Positions 44,533 through 53,517 of a stretch of 64,000 nt of DNA are shown piece by piece (position 1 is the stretch's first letter; each line of letters opens with the position of its first letter). The stretch is from contig NZ_CP104285.1 in NCBI RefSeq assembly GCF_025244905.1, forward strand, positions 1,116,001 to 1,180,000, given 5' to 3'. The DNA comes from Enterobacter mori. GTDB lineage: Bacteria > Pseudomonadota > Gammaproteobacteria > Enterobacterales > Enterobacteriaceae. The position numbers and the translations under genes are program-made. The notes under the pieces were generated by a model, which saw only the letters and a program-made list of their open reading frames with translations, searched no databases and had not been told where the DNA came from.

Positions 44533-47500
44533 ATGTTTGAAGCTGCACGCGTAGGTGATGATATCGGCCACTCCGGTGCGCTGGCCGGGATGATTGCCGG
44601 AACGATTGTCGGTGGCCTGATTGCCGCCGCCGGGGGCATTCTGGCAGGGGCGATGTTTATTGCGGGACTCGGCGCATCCTGCCTTGGCGTGGGCGTCCTG
44701 CTCGTCGGCGCCAGCCTGGCCGTGGGGTACTACACCGGGGAACTGGCGACCGCCGCCCGGGACAGCATCGCGGACGCCGGGGCATCCAGCATGACGAAGA
44801 AAGGCGTCATTACCTCCGGCTCGCCCAATGTGTTTATCAACGGTAAACCCGCCGCCATGGCCACGGATAGCGCGGTGAAGTGCTCTGACGACGGCTCGCA
44901 GCAAATGGCCGAAGGCTCCTCACGTGTTTCCATTAACGGCCTGCCTGCGGCCCGCATCGGGGATCGCACCACCTGCGACGCGAAGGTGATGACCGGTTCG
45001 GACAACGTCATTATCGGCGGCGATCCGCAGCAAACCCTGCCCATTCAGTCTGAAGTCCCCGAGTGGCTGTATAAAGTCTCCGATCTTACCCTGCTGTTCG
45101 CCGGGTTGATTGGCGGGTGGGGCGGTGCCGCCGGCAAAGTCGGGGCGCTCTCTAAGCTGCTGGGGAAAATTCCCGGGATCAATAAGCTGGCCCGTATCGC
45201 CTGCCGCGCCGGCACGCTGATGACCGGCGTGGCCGCCGCGGGGATCATCGCCCGCCCGGTGGATATTGTCAGCGGACAGAAGTTTCTCAGCGGGGATGAT
45301 GAGCTGGACTTCATCCTCCCTTCCCGTCTTCCTGTGCGCTGGCAGCGCTACTGGCGCAGCGGCAACCCCGGCGACAGCGTGCTGGGCCGCGGCTGGAGCC
45401 TGTTCTGGGAAAGCCGCCTGGAGCCTTATCAGGACGGCCTGGTGTGGCGCGCGCCGTCCGGCGATTACGTCGCCTTCCCGAAGGTCCCGAAAGGGATGCG
45501 CACCTACTGTGAAAGCGAAAAGAACTGGCTTGAACACCATCAGGACGACAGCTGGTCGGTGTATGACGTCAGCGGCGAGCGCTGGCACTATGCGCCGCTG
45601 CGGGAGGATGCTCCGTCGCTGCTCCAGCGCATCTCTGAACCCTGCGGCAACGATATCCTCTTCGAGTGGAATGCGGATAATACCCTGCATGCTCTGACCG
45701 ACAGCGCGGGCCAGCGCGTGGTCTGCCGCTACGACCGCGACAGGCTCGTCGGCGCCTGGCTGGATGACGAGATCTGCCTGGTCAGTTACGCTTATGATGA
45801 ACAGCGCCAGCTGGTCTGTGTGACTGGCCGGGGCGGTAGCGTGCGCCGACGCTTCCGCTGGCAGGACGGGCTGATGAGCGCCCATGAGGACGCCAACGGC
45901 CTGCTAAGCGAATACCGCTGGCGGGAGATTGACGGCCTGCCGCGCGTGGTCGGCTTCCGCCACAGCGGCGGCGAACAGCTGACGTTCGAATACGATTTTG
46001 ATAACGGCACCCGCCGTGCGACCCGCGAAGACGGCGCGCAGGCGCACTGGCTGGTGGATGACGACGACAACGTCGAGCGCTTCACGGATTACGACGGTCG
46101 CCAGACGAGCTTTGTCTACCGCGACGGCGAGCTCTGCGACGTCATCCTGCCCGGCGGGGCGATGCGCCGCAGCACGTGGGACAAATATGGCCGCATGACC
46201 AGCGAGACGGACCCGGCGGGCCGCCGTACGGAGTATCACTGGTATCGTCTGACCGACCGCATCACCCGCACGGTGTACCCGGACGGCACCTCATCGCAGG
46301 CCAGGTACGATCTTCGCGGTCGCCTGCTGTCGGAGACGGATCCGGCCGGTAGCGCCACCGCGTATCGCTATCCCGATGATGAAGAAAACCTGCCGGAGAG
46401 CATCACCGACGCCACGGGCGGCGTGGTGCGCCTGGTCTGGAACCACCAGGGGCTGCTGACGCAGCGCACCGACTGCTCCGGCAGCGTGACCCGCTTCACC
46501 TACGACCGCTTCGGGCAGCTGATTGCCAGCGAGGATGCGGAAGGGAACATCACGCGCCGGGAGTGGAGCCGTGCCGGGCTGCTGAGCGCCGTGATCCACC
46601 CGGACGGCAGCCGCGAGTCGCTGGTGTGGAACGAACGCGGCCAGCTCACGGGCTGGCGCGACCCGCTGGAAAGCGAGGTGAGCTGGGCCTATAACGCGCT
46701 CGGCCTCCCGGTCAGCCTCACCGACCGTATTGGCCGCGTGCGCCAGTGGCGCTACGATCCGCGCGGTAACCTGCTGCGACTCGATAACGGCAACGGGGCG
46801 GAATACCGCTTCACTTACGACGCCATGGGCCGACCGCTCAGCGAAACGCGCCCGGACGAGACCGTGCGCCATATGGAATGGGACGCGCGAGGGTTCCTTT
46901 GCGCGCTCGAAGAAAACGGCAGGCCTGCCGCCGACGGCGGTATCGCCCGTCGCGTCCAGCAGTTTAGCTATGACGACAGCGGCCTGCTGATCGGGCGCAC
47001 TCAGCGCCACGCGGAGTACCGCTACTTCCGCGACCTGAGCGGCCAGATCGCCCGCATCCGCCGCACGCCAACCGCTGAAGGCGTTGCCCTGGGTATCGAA
47101 AGCGATGAGATCGCTTACCGCCACGACGCCGCCGGGCGCGTGCTGAGCGAGTCCGGCATTAACGGCGCGGTGGGCTATGAATGGGATGCCTTGAGCAACC
47201 TGACCGGCCTGACGCTGCCCGGCGAGCAAAAGCTGGCCTGGCTGCACTACGGCTCCGGCCACGTCAGCGCCATCCGCTTCGGGCAGCAGCTGGTGACAGA
47301 GTTCACCCGCGACCGCCTGCATCGTGAAGTTCGCCGCACCCAGGGCGCGCGCGAGCAGCTCCGTCAGTATGACAGCCTCGGCAGACGCACCCTGCAGCGC
47401 AGCGAATTGAGCACGGACGTGACCCTGCCGGAGCAGGCGATACTGGAACGCCTGTATCGCTATACCGCGCGCGGTGAGCTTTCCGGCGTCAGCGACACCC

Positions 47501-48756
47501 TGCGCGGTGAGGTGGACTACGGCTACGACGCCGAAGGGCGCCTGCTGAAGCACTACGAGGCCCGACAGGGGCACAGCCGCGCGCAGTTCAGCTATGACGC
47601 CGCGGATAACCTCGCCGCCAGTGACGATCCGGTACCGGTCACGGATAACCGCCTGCAGCACTGGCAGGCGCTGTTTATGAAATACGACCACTGGGGCAAC
47701 CTGGTCAGCCGCCGCAACGGGCTGTATGAACAGCATTATGCGTATGACGCCGAGAACCGTCTGGTGTCCGCCCGGGGAACCGGGCCGGAAGGGCGGTTTG
47801 AGGCGCGCTATCACTACGACGCGCTGGGCCGCCGCACGCGCAAAATCGTCACCACGACGCACGGCACCACCGAAACGCGCTTCCTGTGGCAGGGCTACCG
47901 CCTGTTGCAGGAGCAGCAGGAAAGCGGGCTGTGCAGCACCTATGTATACGACCCGAATGAAGCCTGGAGCCCGCTGGCGCGGGTGGATCATCTTCGTGAC
48001 CAGAGCAGCGGTGAGATTTACTGGTTCAACACCGACCTGAACGGCGCGCCGCTTGAAGTGACCGACGAGCGCGGCGCGGTGCGCTGGAGCGGCCAGTACG
48101 GCAGCTTTGGCGAGGTGCGCCATCAGAGCGAAGGGTTCTCACGGCTTGTGAATCGCACGGCGATGGCACACCAGCCGCTTCGCTATGCCGGGCAGTACGC
48201 TGACGGTGAAACGGGGCTGCACTATAACCTGTTCCGCTACTACGACCCGCAGGTCGGGCGGTTTATTGTGCAGGATCCGATTGGGCTGAATGGCGGGTGG
48301 AACCTTTATCAGTATGCGCCGAATCCGCTGGGGTGGATTGATCCGCTGGGTCTTACCGTTGACCCAATCGCCAAGCTTAGTGAGCGTGGATACAGTGGTG
48401 TTGTTCAAACTCCTACTGGCGGGCTGGATTATTCTGGAAGTAATGCCTTGTATAATAAAGCTGGCATTAATCCTGTTGTTTCTATTGAATATACCGGGGA
48501 TTATTTGCAAGATTTCCATGCTGCAAATATAGAGGCTGGATTAAATCAAAAAACGACGCCAAGTGGTTATGTCTGGCACCATCTTGATGATTATAATCCT
48601 GAAACTAACAAAGGGACTATGCAATTGGTTAAACAAAGTGCTCATCAGGGAATTTCGCATACTGGTGGCGTTAGTCAGTACAAGGCTGCCACTGGAAATG
48701 CCTATACTCATCCAGCTAGAAACCGTGCCCGCAGAACCGTTGGAGGAAAATGTTAA
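44533..48756 (+). CDS. PAAR-Rhs type VI effector with C-terminal WHH nuclease
   Basis: 1407 residues. Gly/Ala-rich TM helices (about 17-64) are the presumed Eag-bound region. A PAAR domain covers about 85-175 (GVITSGSPNVFINGKPAAMATDS, VSINGLPAARIGDRTTC). A second hydrophobic stretch is at 183-245. The Rhs/YD-repeat shell (about 250-1250) ends in the core motif PIGLNGGWNLYQYAPNPLGW and the autocleavage site IDPLGL. The 133-residue toxin (from 1275) contains VWHHLDDYNP, TMQLV and HQGISHTGG, the pattern of HNH/Endo VII nucleases of the WHH type, as in Bacillus YobL. DNA is the likely target after delivery into rivals. Codon use turns AT-rich at the toxin boundary (about 48355), showing tip replacement. 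Confidence 0.93.
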   Translation: MFEAARVGDDIGHSGALAGMIAGTIVGGLIAAAGGILAGAMFIAGLGASCLGVGVLLVGASLAVGYYTGELATAARDSIADAGASSMTKKGVITSGSPNVFINGKPAAMATDSAVKCSDDGSQQMAEGSSRVSINGLPAARIGDRTTCDAKVMTGSDNVIIGGDPQQTLPIQSEVPEWLYKVSDLTLLFAGLIGGWGGAAGKVGALSKLLGKIPGINKLARIACRAGTLMTGVAAAGIIARPVDIVSGQKFLSGDDELDFILPSRLPVRWQRYWRSGNPGDSVLGRGWSLFWESRLEPYQDGLVWRAPSGDYVAFPKVPKGMRTYCESEKNWLEHHQDDSWSVYDVSGERWHYAPLREDAPSLLQRISEPCGNDILFEWNADNTLHALTDSAGQRVVCRYDRDRLVGAWLDDEICLVSYAYDEQRQLVCVTGRGGSVRRRFRWQDGLMSAHEDANGLLSEYRWREIDGLPRVVGFRHSGGEQLTFEYDFDNGTRRATREDGAQAHWLVDDDDNVERFTDYDGRQTSFVYRDGELCDVILPGGAMRRSTWDKYGRMTSETDPAGRRTEYHWYRLTDRITRTVYPDGTSSQARYDLRGRLLSETDPAGSATAYRYPDDEENLPESITDATGGVVRLVWNHQGLLTQRTDCSGSVTRFTYDRFGQLIASEDAEGNITRREWSRAGLLSAVIHPDGSRESLVWNERGQLTGWRDPLESEVSWAYNALGLPVSLTDRIGRVRQWRYDPRGNLLRLDNGNGAEYRFTYDAMGRPLSETRPDETVRHMEWDARGFLCALEENGRPAADGGIARRVQQFSYDDSGLLIGRTQRHAEYRYFRDLSGQIARIRRTPTAEGVALGIESDEIAYRHDAAGRVLSESGINGAVGYEWDALSNLTGLTLPGEQKLAWLHYGSGHVSAIRFGQQLVTEFTRDRLHREVRRTQGAREQLRQYDSLGRRTLQRSELSTDVTLPEQAILERLYRYTARGELSGVSDTLRGEVDYGYDAEGRLLKHYEARQGHSRAQFSYDAADNLAASDDPVPVTDNRLQHWQALFMKYDHWGNLVSRRNGLYEQHYAYDAENRLVSARGTGPEGRFEARYHYDALGRRTRKIVTTTHGTTETRFLWQGYRLLQEQQESGLCSTYVYDPNEAWSPLARVDHLRDQSSGEIYWFNTDLNGAPLEVTDERGAVRWSGQYGSFGEVRHQSEGFSRLVNRTAMAHQPLRYAGQYADGETGLHYNLFRYYDPQVGRFIVQDPIGLNGGWNLYQYAPNPLGWIDPLGLTVDPIAKLSERGYSGVVQTPTGGLDYSGSNALYNKAGINPVVSIEYTGDYLQDFHAANIEAGLNQKTTPSGYVWHHLDDYNPETNKGTMQLVKQSAHQGISHTGGVSQYKAATGNAYTHPARNRARRTVGGKC

Positions 48757-49160
48757 TGTATCTTACTGATTCAGCAAATAAACTGACTGTAGACGAAATC
48801 AACGCATTCAATGCGTACTTTGATCATCATCTTCCCGCATCATTTCTTGATTTTTATCTTAAAAATAATGGTGGATATCCTCATGATAATGAAGATGGTA
48901 ATCCTTTTATGCTTGGCGGTTTTAACCCTATAAAATATGGTGATCTGCCGATTGAGCAACTTTATCGTGACCTTATTGAGTCGTTTGGCGAGTTAAGGAA
49001 TATGGTTCCTTTTGCTTATGATGACGGGGGGAACACTTTTCTACTATCTCTCAAATCTGATGATTCATTAGGGAAGGTATTTATTTTTCTGATGGATGAT
49101 AAAGAGGTTGAGTTGGTTGCCGATTCGTTCTCGGAATTTTTAGAAGAATTGTTTGCTTGA
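48756..49160 (+). CDS. SUKH (SMI1/KNR4) immunity protein for the Rhs nuclease
   Basis: 134 residues from ATG 48756, 9 nt after GGAGG and sharing one base with the rhs stop; ATG 48750 is too close to the ribosome site. Acidic protein with SUKH features: LTVDEINAFNAYFDHHLPASFLDFYLKNNGG, then PFAYDDGGNTFLLSL and a closing acidic helix (FSEFLEELF). SUKH proteins are the commonest immunity proteins of WHH and other nuclease toxins. It should bind and block the C-terminal domain of the adjacent effector in the cytoplasm. AT-rich like the toxin tip. Confidence 0.92.
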   Translation: MYLTDSANKLTVDEINAFNAYFDHHLPASFLDFYLKNNGGYPHDNEDGNPFMLGGFNPIKYGDLPIEQLYRDLIESFGELRNMVPFAYDDGGNTFLLSLKSDDSLGKVFIFLMDDKEVELVADSFSEFLEELFA

Positions 49161-49527
49161 AAGTAAAGAGGCAGTTTCTAAAATTCTCGATAGTTAGGTT
49201 GTTGTTGACGAAATCTAAAGTCAGAGTCTGTCTAAATATTTAAATTAAGTCATTGATTTAAGAATTTATAGCCCGGCTTATGTCGGGTTTATTAATGTTG
49301 GACGGTAACTATTGAAGTTTTTCAGATCTGATACGCGCTTTTCCTCCGAGAACTGATGCACAACCTTATATTATTTATGAGATATATACCAAGCGTATAG
49401 GGAAGTAAAACTGTCCCTTTGTTTGGTTAATTGGATACGGTCACTCAATATAAGTTCCAATAATGTATGAATAGTCATATTGATTCCGGATATTTGAAAC
49501 TAATTTAGCAAGCACAAGGCTTAACCG
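49161..49527. other. AT-rich intergenic stretch after the immunity gene
   Basis: 367 bp with no supportable gene. It holds a terminator-like hairpin at 49270-49290 and otherwise AT-rich DNA that may be eroded effector/immunity sequence. No promoter can be assigned with confidence. Confidence 0.5.
49270..49290 (+). terminator. Terminator-like hairpin of the rhs-immunity unit
   Basis: AGCCCG...CGGGTTT with an 8-nt loop and a short T-run, 110 bp after the immunity stop. Confidence 0.5.
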
Positions 49528-49749
49528 GTGGATAGAGTAGAGTTACAAAATGAGTTGTATAAATTAAACATACCAAGAGATAGCTATTCTATTGATGGTA
49601 TTGAGGATGAGGCATTATGTCTGATCCTCGATGGAGGGCTATGGCGTGTTTTTTATAGTGAACATGGAAAACGCATAGAGGTTGAATGTTTTGCTACTGA
49701 AAGTGATGCTTGTCAATCCTTCCTTACTAGAATCACAAAATGGTTCTAG
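49528..49749 (+). CDS. Orphan immunity-like small protein
   Basis: 73 residues starting with GTG 49528; the ribosome site is weak (AAGGC). The sequence pattern (ELQNELYKLNIPRDSYSIDG, EALCLILDGGLWRVFYSEHGKR, then ESDACQSFL) resembles a family of small immunity proteins found downstream of polymorphic toxins, which I recognise by its YSxxG...WxVxYSERG...SExDACxYxL layout but cannot name securely. No cognate toxin is adjacent, so it fits an orphan immunity gene kept after tip replacement of the rhs gene upstream. Confidence 0.65.
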   Translation: MDRVELQNELYKLNIPRDSYSIDGIEDEALCLILDGGLWRVFYSEHGKRIEVECFATESDACQSFLTRITKWF

Positions 49750-50319
49750 TTATAAAAAGTATGTAAAATTAGGTCCCAGCCTTTGAACTTTATTGAGTTG
49801 GTACTAATATTCATGCTTTGGCCATAATAGCCAAAGAGTGTGGGTGTAATGTTGCCGCTTTAACAAATTTTTTAATCTTGAATGTACTATTCTATAATAT
49901 TATAGTTGATTATTAGTGGGTTGATAATGTGGAAACTTGGATGAAATTGCAGTTTCTTGGATTGATCCCATCTAGGTAGACGATCCTGCCCTATTTTTCT
50001 CGCCACAACTTTTTTACCATTGTTTTGAATGTCCGATCTTCGCTCACAGCAGGCCATCAACTCGGTTAGTTTGCCCGCTTCGTGCCAAAAGCGGAAGTTC
50101 CTGATTACTGTAAGTGTTAAATTATGGTGAGCAGCACAATGGTTTAAAAACTAAAGAAATAATAGATTCTAAAATATTGGAAGGAAAACTATGAGTAGTT
50201 AATGTGAGGTGCTTCAATTCAATAATTCAGGGTTACATTTTAATGCAACCCTTTTCTTTTCATGAATACTAAACTAATAAGGAAAGAACCTCTTCAAGTG
50301 TAGTATCGATATTTTAGTT
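49750..50319. other. AT-rich stretch with a possible rhs remnant
   Basis: 570 bp without an intact gene. It includes a possible rhs-core scrap at 49928-49975. A more GC-rich patch at about 50030-50110 is unlike its surroundings and may be a remnant of another element. The last 100 bp hold a GGGTTACATT...AATGCAACCC hairpin (about 50230-50254) followed by TTTTC, a possible terminator facing the GHKL gene. Confidence 0.45.
49928..49975 (+). pseudogene. Possible rhs core-end remnant
   Basis: Plus-strand frame reading GNLDEIAVSWIDPI then TAG. It compares with the conserved Rhs core end (NLYxYAxNPxxWIDPLGL), with internal loss. Very short, so the match could be chance, but location after an orphan immunity-like gene is where displaced rhs tips are normally found. 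Confidence 0.35.
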
Positions 50320-52314
50320 TTAAGCATCAACACTTTCTTCTTGTAATTCCTTAACTAGGTCCTCTCTAGATTTCTTTTCAATTATATCTCTTTCCATTTG
50401 TAATTTCTCAAGCATGAAACTATTCGTCAATTCAAAAGTATCAAATATTGTGTACCAATTCTTAACGTAACGCTTCATATTTGCATCATCAGATACTAAA
50501 CCAACATCACCACGCCCAGCATAGTTTGACAAGCGAGTAGGAATCTCTATATCTTGACTAGAAATTTTCCTACCTATAAGGATTAATTCAAAATGCAAAT
50601 TTTGGCTAGAAAACTCAGGATGCCGTTTAATAATCCCAGCATAATCTTCAAGTTGACGTAAATGCTTAACATTGAGGGCTATGCTTGGTCTTTTAATTTC
50701 AATAATTATGCATCTAAAAATCTTATTCCCATTAGAGTCAAACGTTGGCATCCTTCTGGCTAAGAATAAATCCGTTTGTCTCTTGGCACCTATAATATCC
50801 TCTCCATTTTCCACATCTTGTTCATCTATGTTATTGATGGAGTAAACACTATCCCTCAATGATTTTGCAATCTTAGTAAAAGTATCTTCCTCCGCACCTA
50901 TAGTTTCGTATCTTTCACCAAATAACCATGTGTTATTTTTTTCAATGATTTTTTGTAAGTCAGGCGTTTCTAGAACTTCTTTATAATGCTCGTTCATTAT
51001 TAGCTTTAATTTCTCAACCGCAAAACGCCTTCTTTGCAATTCCTCAATTGAACTTATAATATTTTCTAATTTTGTTTTTTTCAATTGTGATGCAAACCTA
51101 GAAAGATCACTATCACTTAAATCTAAAACACTTTCAAGGATATCAAATAAATCTTCATTTTGATTTGACACGAGCATCTTATCAAGAAGCCTGATGATTA
51201 TCTTTTTCTGCTTTATAGTGAGAGATACCAGAAACTGAGGATCGGCAATGTAAATACTTCTTACAACCTGCTTAATATTATTTCTTTTCCAGTTAGCATA
51301 TGTTATATCATATTCATTGTATGTAGGAAATGCACCATCCTCCTCAAGTTTTTGTATGGCTTTTTCAACCTGCACTCGCAGAAAATCATCATATATAGAT
51401 CTTGAGAATTTTAAGACGTTTTTAACTAACTGCCGCCATGCTTTAGAATCAGGATTACTTTTAGCTGTTGAAAAAATGTCATCACCATTAGAGCTAAAAG
51501 TATCAGCCCAAACAGATGAAACAAATATACTCAAATGAAAATCTCTTTTTTTATTGAATGTTGTGGATTCTTTGTGAACAATTTTTCCGGAACTGTCAGT
51601 CAAATAGATAAATGATTTTTCAGTCGCCGGTTTTTTATCCCAGCGAATCCCTTTTACCATGAAGTTATTGTTTTCAATCTCGAAGGAGATCTCTTTTATT
51701 TCGTGTTCTGGGATGTCAATTTCAGTACCATTTACAAAAATTCTCCTTTCATCATCCAATGCCAATTTACAACAAAACTCATTGGACAAAATAGAAATCA
51801 GTTCACTTCTATCTGGAAGACTTGAGTGTAATAATGTTAATTCAACACACGTCCCTTTATCCATTGCATTCAATAAATTGTTTTGCTCTTCAGCGTCGAT
51901 ATCAATTTGAGCTTCATATGCCTTAATATCCTCATCATTAATCTTGATATAAGCATTTCTACCTAAGTATTTGGTATACCAGATAGCCTGATGGCAAAGT
52001 CTATGAAATGATAAACGTCCTCGACCTTTAGAACCGTGTTGATCAATGCTTGTCTTTTTTAATGAATCATTAAATCGATTAAAGTTGCTTCCTAAATCAG
52101 TAAAGTTTATCCCGTCACCATCATCAAGAATGGTCAGGTTTTTTACTGTATCAAAATTGTCATAAACAATGTTTATGTTAATATTCTTAGCTCCAGCATC
52201 AAATCCATTCCATACGAGTTCCAATATCGCCTGTACAGGTTCAACTGATTCAAAATGATTCTTGATACCCAAACTGTTAATTTCAGTTGTTCCTTGAATA
52301 ATCTGCTTTGCCAT
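50320..52314 (-). CDS. GHKL ATPase fused to PD-(D/E)xK (Shedu-like) nuclease, candidate phage defence
   Basis: 664 residues, strongly AT-rich. N-terminal GHKL ATPase of MutL/Hsp90 type: N-box ILELVWNGFDAGA (Glu32, Asn36, Asp39), LDDGDGI (63-69) and a lid GSKGRGR (94-100). The middle region (about 110-440) contains the expected second ATPase-associated beta domain and then mostly helices. The C-terminal nuclease (about 455-610) opens NNTWLFGERYETIG and has the active-site set Asp515 (RQTDLFLA), Glu539 and Lys541 (IIIEIKRP) and a QxxxY-like Gln554-Tyr558, as in Shedu/DUF4263 nucleases. It ends in a charged coil. No partner gene is fused or overlapping. ATP-gated DNA cleavage against phage is inferred from the domain pairing and the accessory location. 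Confidence 0.85.
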   Translation of the reverse strand: MAKQIIQGTTEINSLGIKNHFESVEPVQAILELVWNGFDAGAKNININIVYDNFDTVKNLTILDDGDGINFTDLGSNFNRFNDSLKKTSIDQHGSKGRGRLSFHRLCHQAIWYTKYLGRNAYIKINDEDIKAYEAQIDIDAEEQNNLLNAMDKGTCVELTLLHSSLPDRSELISILSNEFCCKLALDDERRIFVNGTEIDIPEHEIKEISFEIENNNFMVKGIRWDKKPATEKSFIYLTDSSGKIVHKESTTFNKKRDFHLSIFVSSVWADTFSSNGDDIFSTAKSNPDSKAWRQLVKNVLKFSRSIYDDFLRVQVEKAIQKLEEDGAFPTYNEYDITYANWKRNNIKQVVRSIYIADPQFLVSLTIKQKKIIIRLLDKMLVSNQNEDLFDILESVLDLSDSDLSRFASQLKKTKLENIISSIEELQRRRFAVEKLKLIMNEHYKEVLETPDLQKIIEKNNTWLFGERYETIGAEEDTFTKIAKSLRDSVYSINNIDEQDVENGEDIIGAKRQTDLFLARRMPTFDSNGNKIFRCIIIEIKRPSIALNVKHLRQLEDYAGIIKRHPEFSSQNLHFELILIGRKISSQDIEIPTRLSNYAGRGDVGLVSDDANMKRYVKNWYTIFDTFELTNSFMLEKLQMERDIIEKKSREDLVKELQEESVDA

Positions 52315-52831
52315 TTGCGTTCACATCCAATGATGAAATTGACTTTTTTACATTTTATAGGGTAATTTAGTAACATCAAGATAGGTTTTTAAAGAACCTT
52401 ACCAAGATCAAACTAACACTCATAAACACGTTAAGAGTGCCGTAGAAATTTCAGTAAAAAAATCGCGCCTAATGCCCTTAAGCCCGCACTCTACCTATGG
52501 CCGGAACTCTCAGCATCAAGATTAACGCGATGCTTAAACACCTCATATGTTGTAGTGAAAAATTTATCGTTCCAGAAACTGCAGACGGGTGGATGTAGCG
52601 CGGCAGCGCTGTGATATTCTGGCCCGACAGTCATTGGTAGAAGGACAAAGGGATATGAAAACCATATGGGCCGTAATGAACCGTGCGGCGGGTAACTATC
52701 AGCGCTGATCGAGCTGTAACCGAAGGTCTGCTCTTCGCTCCTGGCAGACATTCCACTAACAACATTGAATTTTGCTTAAGGCCGAAATCCTGCTTCTTAC
52801 CCAGCAGAACCCCGGCCTCCATTCACCCGCC
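52315..52831. other. Intergenic region upstream of the GHKL-nuclease gene
   Basis: 517 bp. The AT-rich part (52315-52480) should hold the promoter of the GHKL gene. From about 52490 GC content returns to backbone level. A 17-codon frame with a ribosome site (GGGAT, ATG 52655 to TGA 52708) is the only candidate gene and is not convincing. The right end contains sequence just past the stop of the 52832 gene. Confidence 0.4.
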
Positions 52832-53287
52832 TCAGTGCGCCGTTATATACGGCTCCTTCACAAACTCCGCCAACAGCCAGACCATATCATGCAGCAGTCC
52901 GGTGAGTTCTTTCGCCACGCTCGCAGGCAGTGTCCCGTCCATCACCGCCAGCGTTAACGCCACGGCATAGTCCACTTGCAGCGTCGTCTCCTGCCAGCAG
53001 TCCGGCACGCAGGAGGTAATCTTTTCCCCTGCGATCAATTGTTCAACCAGATACGAAGGCAGTTCGGCATCGCAGCACTCACGCAGCCGCTTCAGCACAG
53101 CCAGCAATCGCTTGCAGAGCGTGGCAAACGTCACCGCGTCGTCAGTTTCCACCAGCACGCTAACATACGCGGTGCAGGCATCGGCCAGCTCGAAGAGATC
53201 CGCAGAATCGGAAAGGGGAAGTCTGATGAGATGATGAACAGCGCTTTCTTCAGAAAGCGCATAAGAAAACTCAGGAATAGTAGCCAT
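52832..53287 (-). CDS. Uncharacterised 151-residue protein
   Basis: No family recognised. Largely helical, acidic and cysteine-containing (LRECCDAELPSYL, SCVPDCW), with no signal peptide or TM helix. The second half has a hydrophobic helix pattern (VDYAVALTLAVMDGTL, LLHDMVWLLAEFV). ATG 53287 with AGAGGATG upstream. Codon use is backbone-like. It stands alone between the GHKL island and the bud locus; gene order gives no hint to its role. Confidence 0.7.
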   Translation of the reverse strand: MATIPEFSYALSEESAVHHLIRLPLSDSADLFELADACTAYVSVLVETDDAVTFATLCKRLLAVLKRLRECCDAELPSYLVEQLIAGEKITSCVPDCWQETTLQVDYAVALTLAVMDGTLPASVAKELTGLLHDMVWLLAEFVKEPYITAH

Positions 53288-53460
53288 TTAGCATCCTCTT
53301 TTTGCAATTTAACGTCACGTTATGCTAACGGGTTCCTACGCCCGGTTACGGATGTGCCGCAACGCAGGCACTTTACGACCGTGAAGAAAGGATGAAAAGG
53401 GATGCTCCTGAATTACATCAGGTTGCTTGCAGGTTTGCGAGGCGGCTTCCAGAAGGGCAT

Positions 53461-53494
53461 TGCCGGGTGGCGGCTACGCCTTACCCGGCCTACA
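53461..53494. repeat. Single REP element
   Basis: TGCCGGGTGGCGGCTACGCC... ending in ACCCGGCCTA, a palindromic REP unit just past the budR stop. Confidence 0.8.
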
Positions 53495-53517
53495 ACAACC
53501 CCCAACCAAACCGGCCG

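Noticed and set aside
46291..48123. Open frame of 610 codons antisense to the rhs gene
   Set aside because: High-GC antisense frame mirroring codon bias of the rhs gene; composition (Ala/Val/Arg/Gln-rich, no motifs) is that of a shadow.
44533..48355. CRISPR- or VNTR-like repeats within rhs
   Set aside because: The repetition is protein-level YD repeats of the Rhs shell, not conserved DNA repeats with spacers.
52655..52708. 17-codon frame with ribosome-like GGGAT, as a possible leader peptide
   Set aside because: No attenuator-like hairpins or downstream co-oriented gene to regulate; the next gene on this strand is far away.
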